Assembly: GCA_023898365.1 (NCBI GenBank)
Contig: CP060219.1
Location: forward strand, 372,001-436,000
Reading direction: 5' to 3'
Source: Candidatus Woesearchaeota archaeon
Lineage (GTDB): Archaea; Nanobdellota; Nanobdellia; Woesearchaeales; GCA-023898365
DNA: 64,000 nt
This document shows, in pieces, positions 1 through 8,897 of the stretch; the stretch's first letter is position 1; the number at the start of each line of letters is the position of its first letter. A program made the position numbers and the translations under genes. Below the pieces are notes generated by a model that had not been told where the DNA came from, made no database searches, and saw only the letters and a list, made by a program, of their open reading frames with translations.

Positions 1-65
1 GGTGAGATTTGAACTCACGACCGCCTGATTACAAGTCAGGCGCACTACCACTATGCTACGGAGGC
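1..65 (-). tRNA. tRNA-Thr (anticodon UGU), 3' end cut by window edge
   Basis: On the minus strand the 5' acceptor strand GCCTCCG begins at 65. It is followed by a D-arm, an anticodon stem CCTGA/TCAGG with loop CTTGTAA (anticodon TGT, reading Thr ACA codons), and a T-arm GTGAG-TTCAAAT-CTCAC. Only the first base of the 3' acceptor strand is inside the window; the rest and the CCA end lie to the left of base 1. No intron is visible in the anticodon loop. Confidence 0.93.
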
Positions 66-105
66 ACAATCGGAAAAGAACTGCAAACGATTTATATTAA
101 TTGCG

Positions 106-531
106 CTATAGGAGCCAAACAATCGTGGCGATAAGAGCTCCGAGCACGCCACCAACGAAGACTTCTAAGAAAGTGTGGCCTGGAACAACAGAAACTGGTT
201 TCAGTTTGGCTTTTTCTGCAAGTTTATTTAAGAGCACTGCTTGATCACCAACGCTTTTTCGCATGCGAAAGGAATCTACGAGGACGATGAGAGCGAAGAT
301 GAACGTGACAACGAGCAGATTGCCAAACCCATCATAATAAAACACGGCAAACGTCAAAGAAGAAACAAGGGATGCGTGCATGGAAGGCATGCCTCCGGTG
401 GTGAGAAGCTCGATGAGAACGATTTTTGGAAAGGATCTGTTTTTCATTCCGTGATGGATCGTCGTAACAATTTTACCTAAGAGTGTTATCACCCAGGTCA
501 ATAGCAACGTTATCACAATTCGTTCAATCAT
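106..531 (-). CDS. DUF212 / divergent PAP2-family membrane protein
   Basis: A 141-aa protein with about four hydrophobic segments. The family signatures are GGMPSMHAS near residue 47, DSFRMRKSVGDQA near 86 and PGHTFLEVFVGGVLGA near 117, which match the DUF212 (YuiD-like) branch of the PAP2 phosphatase/haloperoxidase superfamily. A membrane lipid-phosphate phosphatase role is inferred from the superfamily and is not proven for this branch. Its ATG overlaps the stop of the upstream VWA gene by 4 bp (ATGA), so it is the last gene of the MoxR-DUF58-VWA operon. Confidence 0.85.
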   Translation of the reverse strand: MIERIVITLLLTWVITLLGKIVTTIHHGMKNRSFPKIVLIELLTTGGMPSMHASLVSSLTFAVFYYDGFGNLLVVTFIFALIVLVDSFRMRKSVGDQAVLLNKLAEKAKLKPVSVVPGHTFLEVFVGGVLGALIATIVWLL

Positions 532-1487
532 ACTACTCGCCTAAATCTTGTGTTTAAGAGCCCCCATTCAATAAAAAGCATGAACAGAGCAAATAACATC
601 AAATAAAAGGACAATTCCCTCTTTAATAAAGTTTGTGTGCTTTCTTGAGGAATGGTAGCGATGGCTTCTTGCACGTCCTCAAGCGTTTCTAGGTGGAAAT
701 AGGATCCGTCAGTAATGTTTGCTAACTCTGTTAGCGCATCATCCTGATAGACAGCAGACACATTATAGTACTCCGGCAAATAACCAACAAGACCTTCGTC
801 CGTGCCAATACCAATGCTGTGAATGCGCACTTGATTTTGCGTCGCGTATGCCCCGCTTTGTTTGATAGAATCTGAAAGAAAGGGACCGTACGTGTTTCCC
901 CCATCAGTAATAAGGATGATGATCTTTGCTTTTTCTGGATTGTTTAACAAAAGGTTCGTCGCAGAAATAATGGTGCCAGGAATGTCTGTTCCTGACGCCT
1001 TTGCGACCTTTATCTCATTGATCGCATCTTTTGTTGCGAATTTATTTGTTTCATAGACTGATCTGACAAGCGGCACCCCTGAGAAACTGATCACCGAAAA
1101 AGTTGTCTCGAACGCGAACGCATCAACAAGAGAGTTTGAAAACGATTTGGCAACTTCAAGACGTGAGGGTGGCAAATCTTCAGCAGACATAGATGCAGAA
1201 TTATCAATAGCGATAACAACATCTGATTCGCTTGCTTCCGCTGTGTACCAAAACACTGGTGAAGAAACTGATAAGATTATAGCAATAAAAATCACGACGC
1301 GAATCAAGAGTTGGAAGGAGTTTTTTGTTAGCTGATGACTGCCAGAGACTCGTCGTAAGGTTTCAAAATTTGCAAAGCGCATACCTCGAAATCGTGCATG
1401 CTTTAAGGAAAGATAATGGGAGAAGACTAAGAAAGGGATTGCTAAAAGGAGCCAGAGATATACCGGTTCAGTAAATGATATTTGCAT
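528..1487 (-). CDS. BatA-like VWA-domain membrane protein
   Basis: A 319-aa protein. Two N-terminal membrane segments (about residues 8-28 and 58-78) precede a von Willebrand factor A domain with the MIDAS metal-binding motif DNSAS near residue 93 and a Thr/Asp pair (ITDGG) near 190. A C-terminal membrane helix near residues 290-310 closes the protein. This is the BatA/aerotolerance-type architecture found next to MoxR and DUF58 genes. The domain would face outward between the helices and probably acts in assembly or maturation of envelope complexes served by the MoxR ATPase. Start chosen at the ATG preceded by AGGTGA. It overlaps the DUF212 gene by 4 bp. Confidence 0.9.
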   Translation of the reverse strand: MQISFTEPVYLWLLLAIPFLVFSHYLSLKHARFRGMRFANFETLRRVSGSHQLTKNSFQLLIRVVIFIAIILSVSSPVFWYTAEASESDVVIAIDNSASMSAEDLPPSRLEVAKSFSNSLVDAFAFETTFSVISFSGVPLVRSVYETNKFATKDAINEIKVAKASGTDIPGTIISATNLLLNNPEKAKIIILITDGGNTYGPFLSDSIKQSGAYATQNQVRIHSIGIGTDEGLVGYLPEYYNVSAVYQDDALTELANITDGSYFHLETLEDVQEAIATIPQESTQTLLKRELSFYLMLFALFMLFIEWGLLNTRFRRVV

Positions 1488-1498
1488 AAGTCACCTAG

Positions 1499-2398
1499 TT
1501 ATGTTCTTGGTTTAAATAACCGTTTACGAAAAAAAGTAATTAGTTTGTCAAAATATTCTTCGTTTGTTTCTAAGACAATGAAATCTCCTTGCGATCCTGT
1601 GAAAATACTGTTAAGTGAGTTTTCGTCCTTTTTGACAAGTTCTTCATATTTTTTTGAAAAATCTTTTGTGTCAATATACATAGCTTCGTTTGTGGAAGGA
1701 TTTTCGACCATGAGTTGACCGATGTCCTTTGGTAAATGTCGGTCTCTTGGATCTCGCACGCCAATACCAATAACAGAAAAAAATTGGCTAAAATTTCTAA
1801 TGTAATTCGTCCAGTTTGGCTCAAGCCCAATAAAATCTGAAATGAGAATAAGAATACCGCGCGGATTAAGAAATGCAAGCGTTTCTTTTAGAGGACGCAC
1901 AATACTTTTTGGACCACCATAATTACGTACGTCATGAAGTTCGTGTTTGATGCCTTGCAAAATCATCGGCCCGATGTTTGGCTCTAATCGAACGCGCAAA
2001 CCATCACTGAACATGCCAAAGCCAACAGCATCGCCACTGCGTAAGATCGCATCAGCAAGGACGTATGCAACTTCTGCGGCATATTCTACCTTTAATTTCT
2101 GTGTGGAAGAAAACAACATTGAATCTGAAACATCAAGCAAAATAAATACGCGGAAATTACGATAAACCTCAAACTCTTTTACAAGAGGTTTATTTGATCG
2201 AAGCGAAACCTTCCAATCAATAAGCGACGCATCATCTCCAAATTGGTACGCGCGGTATCCTGCAAACTCCATACCTTGGCCTTTAAATGATGTGGACCAA
2301 TCACCTTCAAGTGCATCAATAAGCATATCTCTATTTGCAGCAATTGTTGCATGTTTTTTAGCAACTTCAAGATCAAGTTCGATATGTCGGAGTTCCAC
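1499..2398 (-). CDS. DUF58 protein (VWA-like, MoxR partner)
   Basis: A 299-aa soluble protein starting at GTG one base after the MoxR stop codon. It carries the DUF58 hallmark (R-Y-x-G-D-D...IDW-x-S-x-R) around residues 48-68 and a VWA-like MIDAS sequence LLDVSDS near 88. DUF58 proteins are regularly encoded beside MoxR ATPases and are thought to be adaptors presenting substrates to them; the exact substrate is unknown here. Tight spacing to both neighbours supports one transcript. Confidence 0.9.
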   Translation of the reverse strand: MELRHIELDLEVAKKHATIAANRDMLIDALEGDWSTSFKGQGMEFAGYRAYQFGDDASLIDWKVSLRSNKPLVKEFEVYRNFRVFILLDVSDSMLFSSTQKLKVEYAAEVAYVLADAILRSGDAVGFGMFSDGLRVRLEPNIGPMILQGIKHELHDVRNYGGPKSIVRPLKETLAFLNPRGILILISDFIGLEPNWTNYIRNFSQFFSVIGIGVRDPRDRHLPKDIGQLMVENPSTNEAMYIDTKDFSKKYEELVKKDENSLNSIFTGSQGDFIVLETNEEYFDKLITFFRKRLFKPRT

Positions 2399-2399
2399 T

Positions 2400-3386
2400 T
2401 TACATCACAGGAACTTTCTTTAAGATCTCATCAATAATCTCATCGGAGGAAATGTTTTCAGCTTGTCCTTCGAAGTTGAGGATGATGCGATGCCTAAGAA
2501 CAGGTTTTGCCACGGCTTTAATATCAACGGGAGAAACAACGGTGTTGCCACTCATAAGCGCATGCGCCTTGGCTGAAATAAAGAGTGCGATCGATGAACG
2601 AGGACTAGCGCCGTAGTTAATGTATTTGCCAAAGTCAATACCATACTCTTTTGCGTGCCTTGTCGCAGTAACAATGCGAATAATATACTGTTGCATTTTT
2701 TTGCTCAATACAATGTTGTTAACAATTCGCTGTGCTTCGACAATTTCTTCAGCGCTAAAAACTGGCTGTAAATTAAATGAGTCAAAGCTCTTTGTCGTCA
2801 TATTTGTTTCAAGTATCTCGACTTCTTCAGTTGCAGTTGGATAGGACATTTGAAGTTTAAACAAAAAACGATCAAGCTGCGCTTCAGGAAGCTTGTACGT
2901 TCCAAGCTGCTCTACGGGATTTTGCGTTGCCATAACAAAGAATGGTTTAGGTAATTGAAACGTCTCTTTTCCGATCGTCACTTGACGCTCCTGCATACCT
3001 TCTAGCAAAGCTGATTGAACTTTAGGAGGACTTCGATTGATTTCATCGCCAAGAACAAAATTTGCAAAAATAGGTCCTTTAACTGTGTAAAAGCCTTTTC
3101 CTTCTTCGTATGTTGTAATGCCTACAATATCAGAAGGAAGCAAGTCCGGCGTGAATTGAATACGAGAAAATGACGAACCAGTAATAGTCGAAAGCGTACG
3201 AATAATAAGTGTTTTTCCAACGCCTGGAATACCTTCAAGCAAAACATGACCATCGCAAAGCAACGCTTGAAGAAGAAAGTCAATGATGTCCTTCTGACCG
3301 ATAACGATCTTACCCATCTCTTTTTTTACAATAGAGAATCGCTTCCCAAGACTAGCGACATGTCTCGCCAACTCACCCTCGTCCAT
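2400..3386 (-). CDS. MoxR-family AAA+ ATPase
   Basis: A 328-aa AAA+ protein: Walker A GIPGVGKT near residue 55, Walker B VLGDEINR near 111, the MATQNP sensor-1 region near 151 and LPEAQLDRF with an arginine-finger context near 168. These are classic MoxR features. MoxR proteins act as chaperone-like ATPases that help insert cofactors or assemble complexes, together with VWA proteins. It is the first gene of a four-gene operon (MoxR, DUF58, VWA, DUF212). The ATG lies about 27 bp from the centre of a TATA box at 3410-3418, so the mRNA is probably leaderless. Confidence 0.94.
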   Translation of the reverse strand: MDEGELARHVASLGKRFSIVKKEMGKIVIGQKDIIDFLLQALLCDGHVLLEGIPGVGKTLIIRTLSTITGSSFSRIQFTPDLLPSDIVGITTYEEGKGFYTVKGPIFANFVLGDEINRSPPKVQSALLEGMQERQVTIGKETFQLPKPFFVMATQNPVEQLGTYKLPEAQLDRFLFKLQMSYPTATEEVEILETNMTTKSFDSFNLQPVFSAEEIVEAQRIVNNIVLSKKMQQYIIRIVTATRHAKEYGIDFGKYINYGASPRSSIALFISAKAHALMSGNTVVSPVDIKAVAKPVLRHRIILNFEGQAENISSDEIIDEILKKVPVM

Positions 3387-3409
3387 AAGGGAAAATAGAA
3401 GCTGCTTTC

Positions 3410-3418
3410 TTTATAAAT
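3410..3418 (-). promoter_or_regulatory. TATA box of the MoxR operon
   Basis: Minus-strand ATTTATAAA-type element centred about 27 bp upstream of the MoxR ATG, the usual archaeal TATA-to-start distance for a leaderless transcript. Confidence 0.7.
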
Positions 3419-3453
3419 CTTGCTGAACAGCCCCAGAAAAAAACAAACAAAAA

Positions 3454-3462
3454 TTTATAAAT
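3454..3462 (+). promoter_or_regulatory. TATA box for the 428-aa charged protein gene
   Basis: TTTATAAAT on the plus strand. The centre lies about 28 bp before the ATG at 3486, favouring that codon over the in-frame ATG at 3477. It is divergent from the MoxR promoter. Confidence 0.7.
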
Positions 3463-3485
3463 GAGAACATGTCAATATGTGGAGG

Positions 3486-4769
3486 ATGAGTGACCTAAAA
3501 GAGGTGGGTTACATTAGCAAAGCGTCTAGAAAGTTGCTTAAAGAAGCTACTCTCAAGAAGATTGCTTATGTAAATACAAAGCGGAATATCACCGAGAAGG
3601 AAGTATACCATCTTGTTAAAGATTTTCTTAGAGAATTTGTCGCAATCGAACACGAAGTAAGTATTGAAGAGTTGCGAGAAGAACTCAAAAAAGCATTTTT
3701 TGAAGCAAAAACGCGAACAAGAATCAACCACTTAATCAGTAAACTCGCATATGTCGAATACAAAGATGAAAATTCATCTCCGGAAACGTTACGATCCATA
3801 TTAAATGAACTTCGCTCCGTTGTCGCAAGCATTTCTGCTGATCAGCCACAAAAAGGCGGATTATTTGGAAAACTCTTTGGACGAAAAAAAGAAGAGATTG
3901 AAGATGTTGCAGAAGTCGACGAAACAATTGATCAAACAGGTTCATTCACACCAACAGAAAATTTAGGTCAAGAGTTCTATCCTGAAACAAAAAGCAATCA
4001 ACCATTCTTAGAAAAACAAGAAACAGAACCAAAAGATGCATTTTTTGATAAGGAAACAAAGGATACAGGAGAGAATAAAGAAGAACTAAAAGAGAAACCT
4101 TCAGAAGAGGATGCCTATGCGTCGTTTTTCTTTTCGGGCAAAAAAACATCTCCAAAAGCAGCCCCTTCAGACGATGAAACACATGCTAAAAATGAGCAAA
4201 ATGAAACGTTCTTTTCTAAAATGAGCAAAGAAAGAAGGGCTGAAGAACATAAAGAAGTTGCAAAAGATCCTTCCCCAAGCAAAGAACCAGTTCAAGAAAA
4301 AGACCGTGAAGTAAAAGAAGAACAAGTCAGGGGTGCAGAGGAAAAAGAGAAAACAACTTCTGTCGAGAAACAAGACAAGACAGCGATTCCAGACATCTTT
4401 AGTAAGACAAATACTGTTGCAGAAAATGATTCAAAAACTGCAGAAGAACAGAAATCTCAAGAAGCAACCGAAGAAAAACTTGAGTTGCCTGATAGTTTCG
4501 AGGAAGAACCCCATCATAAGGAGAAAAAACATCACACCATCCATATGAAGACAAAAGCTCCTGAAGAAAAACCTCAAGGAAAGAATAACGAAGAGAAAAT
4601 AAATCATCTCGCAAGCGAAGTAAGTGCCGCAATCCACAAAAAAGATTCGACGGGCGCAAAGAAACAATATGCGCAGCTCCTTGAGGTCTACGAGTCGCTT
4701 CCTGATAAAGAAAAAGAAAATTGGTTCGATAGAATCAATATGTTCTATGAAGCAATTAAGATGTTGTAA
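3486..4769 (+). CDS. Charged cytosolic protein of unknown function
   Basis: About 427 aa, not recognised as a named family. The N-terminal ~110 residues are predicted mostly helical and ordered. They are followed by a Gly-rich link (GGLFGKLFGRKK, near 130), a long Glu/Lys/Ser-rich low-complexity middle (about 150-370) and a small C-terminal helical hairpin. No signal peptide or membrane helix is visible. The C-terminal motif (A-K-x-x-Y-x-x-L-x-E-V near the end) resembles the cytosolic tail end of the 687-aa surface protein at 8898-10961. That suggests, as inference, a scaffold or docking protein for membrane complexes. The ATG at 3486 is preferred to 3477 because of the TATA spacing. Confidence 0.72.
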   Translation: MSDLKEVGYISKASRKLLKEATLKKIAYVNTKRNITEKEVYHLVKDFLREFVAIEHEVSIEELREELKKAFFEAKTRTRINHLISKLAYVEYKDENSSPETLRSILNELRSVVASISADQPQKGGLFGKLFGRKKEEIEDVAEVDETIDQTGSFTPTENLGQEFYPETKSNQPFLEKQETEPKDAFFDKETKDTGENKEELKEKPSEEDAYASFFFSGKKTSPKAAPSDDETHAKNEQNETFFSKMSKERRAEEHKEVAKDPSPSKEPVQEKDREVKEEQVRGAEEKEKTTSVEKQDKTAIPDIFSKTNTVAENDSKTAEEQKSQEATEEKLELPDSFEEEPHHKEKKHHTIHMKTKAPEEKPQGKNNEEKINHLASEVSAAIHKKDSTGAKKQYAQLLEVYESLPDKEKENWFDRINMFYEAIKML

Positions 4770-4823
4770 TAATTCTTCTTGCTCACGTTTTTTGAAAAAC
4801 TAACCAGTAAATAAGTTTAAGCA

Positions 4824-7800
4824 CTAATTATATTTTCTGTTTCTCCAGCGATCACGCACGTAGCTGACAATCATCATAAGGATCGTTATTGCAATAACCC
4901 CTCCTACTGCAAGAACAACCCGTTCAGAAAGTAAATCGGTGAGGGTCACCATACTAAAAAGACCTCTTGGAGAATCAAGATTTATTTCATTCTTCTCATT
5001 ATCAATTAGATACTTACATCCATTTATGATGTTATCAAGCTCGGTTAATGCTTGAGAGATAGGAATACTTGATGCTCTTCGTTCAAGCTCGGTAAGCAGT
5101 TCGTTCATTTCAGCACAGGCAGGGTTTGAAGCGAGAAGGTCTCGAGCAAACGTAACTTTTACTTTGTATGCTTCTTCATCGTCAGTTGATTTCTCAAGAG
5201 AGTTGATATGAATTGTTGCGGAGTCGCTTGCAACGGGATCGTCTGTTGTGACATTCACGACGATTTCATACGTGCCACTCGTGCGATAATTGCCAAGAGT
5301 AAGTAACGTAGATGCGTTCTGCCCAATACCAAGTGAAGCAACGTAATCCTCACTGAATGTTACCGTAACATTTTCAGAGCCGGCAATTGCGTTAAAATTA
5401 ATTCCGTAGAGCGAATCATCCCAGGTGTTCACAACAGTGATGGGAACCGTGACCGTATCATTTTCATAAACGGCAACTACATCGCTAACCACTATTGAGA
5501 ACGGTTCAGGAGAATCAACTTCTTCCTGGAAAGGCACAGTAACTGTTGTGGTTACTGTTCTTGTTCCGCCAGGATTGTTTGATGTTTGCACATCAATTAC
5601 AGGATCGGGAACATTAGTAATGACAATGCGAACCGTATTCGAAGAAACATATGCTCCTGCGTCATCAGTTGCGTTGAAGACCACATCACAGTACCCTAAT
5701 GATGTTGGAGTAATGGTTAAAGACGTATCTGTTATGCTCAGTGTTGCAACAGAGCAAGATTCGCCGTAGGCTAAAGAGAAGTTTAAGGTTGACGATTCCG
5801 CACCATCAAGCAAACCATTTGCGCTGGTATCATCATCTGCATCGTAAAAACGCTGAACGCTGTTACGATATATAAAATAATTTGCAAGTGCAGTTGTTTG
5901 TGAAACAGAGAAGTTATCAAGAGGACCATAAAATACAGGAGGACGATTAAGATTGGCAATAGTAATATTCCAACTAAAGTTTGCCGTGCTATAATACGCA
6001 TCAGTTGCACTTACGACAATATCATGTGTTCCCGCGGTTGAAAAGTTAAATGATCTGGTGTAATTTGAATTGACCCCCGGGTCGACACCAGGCAAATTAA
6101 GTTTCTGCACACCATCAACATACCATCTGTAAGAAATATTATTATTTATCTGGGTCGTGTCGTTTGTCGCGAGCGCATCAAACGTAACAGTTGCGTTTTC
6201 TGAAAAATTGATGGTGATGTTTGTCAAACCACCAACGACAAACCATGAAGTGTTTAGTGAGGTATTTGACATGAAAGGAGTCACTTGGGTAAATTGAGGG
6301 GGAACAGATTCGTTGTAAATGGTGATGTTAACAAGCTGCCAATCGACCAACCCACCCGCATCAGTAACTGAAGCGTTTGCTTCGTACACCCCATACTCTC
6401 CTGATTGAGGAACAAAAGAAACAGTCACTTCATTGACATCCGTTTTTGAGTAAGCAAAGCCCGTTGGTGATGCCCCTGTAAAAGCAAAGTTAAAGGTCAG
6501 ATTATCATCAAGAACAAAAAAATCAATATCAGTTGCGTAAAAAACATTTTCATAGAGAACATCTTCAACAAGAATGCCAAAATTGATGGCATCAGACACA
6601 TTGTCTTGATTATTGTCCCATATTGGCGCATCGTTTGCATTGCCTATTTCAAAGGAAAGAACTTCATAATCGCACACATTTGCAAGATCACAGACCGAAA
6701 CATTCAATGTTTTATTTCCAACTTGCGCATTTGTTGGTGTAAAATTCATCCAATAAAGCGTCATGTTACCTTGCACCAGACCAAGGTTTGACGCGTTAAA
6801 TCCTGCTTCGTATGCAAACGACCAAGTAAGGTTGTCTCCGTCGCGATCAATTGCGGTAAAGTATGATGAACCAAGAATGCCTTGCGTATAATTAACAAGA
6901 GAAACAGTCATTACAGGCACCGAATTGTTACGAATAGTGATGTTTGCAATAGCAGTTGTTATAGCCTCACCATCATCAACATACACTTCGAAGAGGTAAT
7001 TTCCAATTAGACCTGGACCGACTGTAAAATTAAATTCTCCCGATGTGCTATTAATAGTGAAATTAGAATGGTTTGTTGAAAACGTTAAGGTATCGCCTGC
7101 ATATGTTAGTTGGTCAACATCAGAATAATTAAGTGGTGAGGAAAACGTTGCATTCACATACCACGTAAAATTTGAAAGATTGTATATGCCGTCGGTTAGT
7201 TCGTAAATTACCGGAGCATCATTTAGGTTTAAAATGTTAAACGTGACATTATTCTCCGTATAGCCTCCATGATCATCAGTTACTCGAATGCGGACGTTTC
7301 GGCAGGCGACGTGGTCATTTGTCATAATTTGGTTGATCACGATAGAAGCGTTCGAACCGTTCACTAAGGTGGTGAATGACCAAGGATTTGAAAGGGAGCA
7401 CGTGCGGGGCGTGATAGTGAACGTGATATTGTCTGCAACATCTGCATCGGAAGCGTTGATATAAAACGTGAAGAGATCTGACTGATTAGTATCAGGAGTG
7501 ACTAGGTTCGATGTGATCTGCGGCAATTGATTAACAGCTGAAACGTTAATGGTAAAAGAGGTTTCAACTGGCGGCAATAAACTTGCATTGTCGCTAATGT
7601 TCATATACACCGTCCACAATCCTCTGTCAGCAAATTGAGGCGCGTTGCTTGGACGGTTAAAGGTAACATACCCTTCCGTGTTTGATGACTGAACAAAAAT
7701 AATTGAAGCAAGATCAGTGCTCATGTTAAAGGTGAACGGTTCGTCTCCTTCCTCATCAAACCCAGAAATTGAATAATTAAACGTGATGTCTTCTGTCGCC

Positions 7801-8462
7801 TGTTGATTCGTTAAATTTGGTAAAAAATATGCTTGATCATTTACTTCTGCAACTGTGTAGGTTACGGTAATTCCTAAGAGCGAGGGAGTGTCATCTTTTA
7901 CATAAAAAGTAAAATTGGTGTCACCAATATGTGCTGCTAAAGGTATGCACGTGACTAATCCCGCCCCAGAAATATCGCAGTAGTTTGTTCCGTCCGTTTC
8001 TAAAAAGGTCAGCGCATCACCATCGGGATCAAAAGCTGAAAGCTGTGTTTGGAAAACGACATCTTCTGTTAAGAGCTCATCAGTTGCATTTGGAAGGTTA
8101 GGAAGGGAATTATTAATGGTGAACAATTTTCCTGCGGTGGCGCTTGTCGAACCATTCCACAACGTCACATTACAACTCCATCGTTCACCACGCTGCGCAA
8201 TATAGGAAAGTAACGTCGTGCGATTGTCAGTGAACGGAATGTTTGCAACTGTCGTGTAAGGAGAACTGCCATTATACCAAGTCACGTTTTGTTGTACGGT
8301 GTCAATTGAGGGTTTCCAAGAACAGATAATGTTGTCTCTTGTTGTAGGAGTTGACGGCGAAATGCTCGGCAGCGTAGAAAAATTTACTGCAAGCGCAAAT
8401 GCTATGATGAAGAGGGCAAGCGAAGTCACAACAAGTGTTTGGAAGAGGTCAACTCGTTTCAT
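4824..8462 (-). CDS. Large cadherin/Ig-like surface protein, anchored at both ends
   Basis: About 1212 aa from the chosen ATG. An N-terminal hydrophobic segment (residues 7-27, signal peptide or anchor) precedes seven to ten beta-sandwich repeats. These carry cadherin-like features such as DxDGD...LTF and NDAP-type linkers and many N-x-S/T sequons, for example around DNA 6900-8100. A helical Cys-containing segment and a C-terminal membrane helix followed by RDRWRNRK come last, so the repeats should lie outside the cell. The ATG at 8462 lies in a 14-bp overlap with the upstream ribbon-helix-helix gene, suggesting translational coupling. In-frame ATGs at 8528 and 8501 are possible but would overlap that gene far more. 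Likely adhesion or cell-wall role, by analogy only. Confidence 0.8.
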   Translation of the reverse strand: MKRVDLFQTLVVTSLALFIIAFALAVNFSTLPSISPSTPTTRDNIICSWKPSIDTVQQNVTWYNGSSPYTTVANIPFTDNRTTLLSYIAQRGERWSCNVTLWNGSTSATAGKLFTINNSLPNLPNATDELLTEDVVFQTQLSAFDPDGDALTFLETDGTNYCDISGAGLVTCIPLAAHIGDTNFTFYVKDDTPSLLGITVTYTVAEVNDQAYFLPNLTNQQATEDITFNYSISGFDEEGDEPFTFNMSTDLASIIFVQSSNTEGYVTFNRPSNAPQFADRGLWTVYMNISDNASLLPPVETSFTINVSAVNQLPQITSNLVTPDTNQSDLFTFYINASDADVADNITFTITPRTCSLSNPWSFTTLVNGSNASIVINQIMTNDHVACRNVRIRVTDDHGGYTENNVTFNILNLNDAPVIYELTDGIYNLSNFTWYVNATFSSPLNYSDVDQLTYAGDTLTFSTNHSNFTINSTSGEFNFTVGPGLIGNYLFEVYVDDGEAITTAIANITIRNNSVPVMTVSLVNYTQGILGSSYFTAIDRDGDNLTWSFAYEAGFNASNLGLVQGNMTLYWMNFTPTNAQVGNKTLNVSVCDLANVCDYEVLSFEIGNANDAPIWDNNQDNVSDAINFGILVEDVLYENVFYATDIDFFVLDDNLTFNFAFTGASPTGFAYSKTDVNEVTVSFVPQSGEYGVYEANASVTDAGGLVDWQLVNITIYNESVPPQFTQVTPFMSNTSLNTSWFVVGGLTNITINFSENATVTFDALATNDTTQINNNISYRWYVDGVQKLNLPGVDPGVNSNYTRSFNFSTAGTHDIVVSATDAYYSTANFSWNITIANLNRPPVFYGPLDNFSVSQTTALANYFIYRNSVQRFYDADDDTSANGLLDGAESSTLNFSLAYGESCSVATLSITDTSLTITPTSLGYCDVVFNATDDAGAYVSSNTVRIVITNVPDPVIDVQTSNNPGGTRTVTTTVTVPFQEEVDSPEPFSIVVSDVVAVYENDTVTVPITVVNTWDDSLYGINFNAIAGSENVTVTFSEDYVASLGIGQNASTLLTLGNYRTSGTYEIVVNVTTDDPVASDSATIHINSLEKSTDDEEAYKVKVTFARDLLASNPACAEMNELLTELERRASSIPISQALTELDNIINGCKYLIDNEKNEINLDSPRGLFSMVTLTDLLSERVVLAVGGVIAITILMMIVSYVRDRWRNRKYN

Positions 8463-8625
8463 GTGAAAGTAACCGCTTAATTGTTTTATTTTTCTGAACA
8501 TAGGTCTTTGTCTTTGCTGCGAGCTCATCTAAGACCAGTTCTTTAATCGTTTGCTGAGAAATAACTGATGCTAAACGCAAGCGTTGATGCAAGTCGTCAG
8601 GTAAAGCAATATTCAGTCGTCCCAT
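8449..8625 (-). CDS. Small ribbon-helix-helix (CopG/Arc-like) protein 1
   Basis: A 58-aa protein. The first 35 residues follow the ribbon-helix-helix pattern: a short strand RLNIALP, then D-D-L-H-x-R-L-x-x-A, then a second helix T-I-K-E-L-V-L-D. The C-terminal tail is basic (KTKTYVQKNKTIKRLL). It closely resembles the 48-aa protein encoded just upstream. Such proteins bind DNA as dimers and often repress their own operon. Its end overlaps the start of the 1212-aa surface protein gene by 14 bp. No toxin gene is recognisable next to it, so a transcription regulator is more likely than an antitoxin. Confidence 0.75.
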   Translation of the reverse strand: MGRLNIALPDDLHQRLRLASVISQQTIKELVLDELAAKTKTYVQKNKTIKRLLSHETS

Positions 8626-8640
8626 GTTACATCCTACACA

Positions 8641-8787
8641 TTAAGTTTTTTTGCCTACTGGTTCAAGTGCTTGCGCATCCTTAAGCCAGGAGATAACTAG
8701 TTCTTTGAGAGAGGTTTCTTCAAGTGTTGCGATCATTTTTAGCTGATGATGCAATTCTTGCGGTAATTCAATATGTAAATTCGCCAT
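8641..8787 (-). CDS. Small ribbon-helix-helix (CopG/Arc-like) protein 2
   Basis: A 48-aa protein, too short for standard gene calling. It begins MANLHIELPQELHHQL and has a second helix SLKELVISWL, the same strand-helix-helix pattern as the following 58-aa protein. The spacing between the two genes is 15 bp, with an AGGATG ribosome-binding site before the second. Upstream lie a TATA box (8863-8871) and five 9-bp iterons (8796-8840). The most likely role is a DNA-binding autoregulator of the operon that continues into the 1212-aa surface protein. Confidence 0.75.
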   Translation of the reverse strand: MANLHIELPQELHHQLKMIATLEETSLKELVISWLKDAQALEPVGKKT

Positions 8788-8795
8788 AGTCAATT

Positions 8796-8840
8796 AGTTA
8801 GCATAGTTCGCTTAGTTCACTTAGTTTCCTAAGTTCGTTT
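8796..8840 (-). repeat. Five tandem 9-bp iterons, putative operator
   Basis: Read on the minus strand the units are AAACGAACT, TAGGAAACT, AAGTGAACT, AAGCGAACT and ATGCTAACT, with consensus AAGYGAACT and exact 9-bp period. They lie between the TATA box and the ATG at 8787, where the transcription start should be, so a protein bound there would block initiation. The obvious candidate binder is one of the two ribbon-helix-helix proteins encoded immediately downstream (inference). Confidence 0.65.
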
Positions 8841-8862
8841 ACTAATTCATAAGAACTGCGAA

Positions 8863-8871
8863 ATTTATAAA
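8863..8871 (-). promoter_or_regulatory. TATA box of the ribbon-helix-helix / 1212-aa surface protein operon
   Basis: Minus-strand TTTATAAAT, about 22 bp upstream of the first iteron. It predicts a start site within the iteron array and a 5' leader of roughly 50 nt. Confidence 0.65.
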
Positions 8872-8897
8872 GGTGTTGATTGAAAAAAGAACAATAG

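Noticed and set aside
8641..8787. Antitoxin of a toxin-antitoxin pair
   Set aside because: The partner encoded next is another ribbon-helix-helix protein and then a surface protein; no toxin fold is recognisable.
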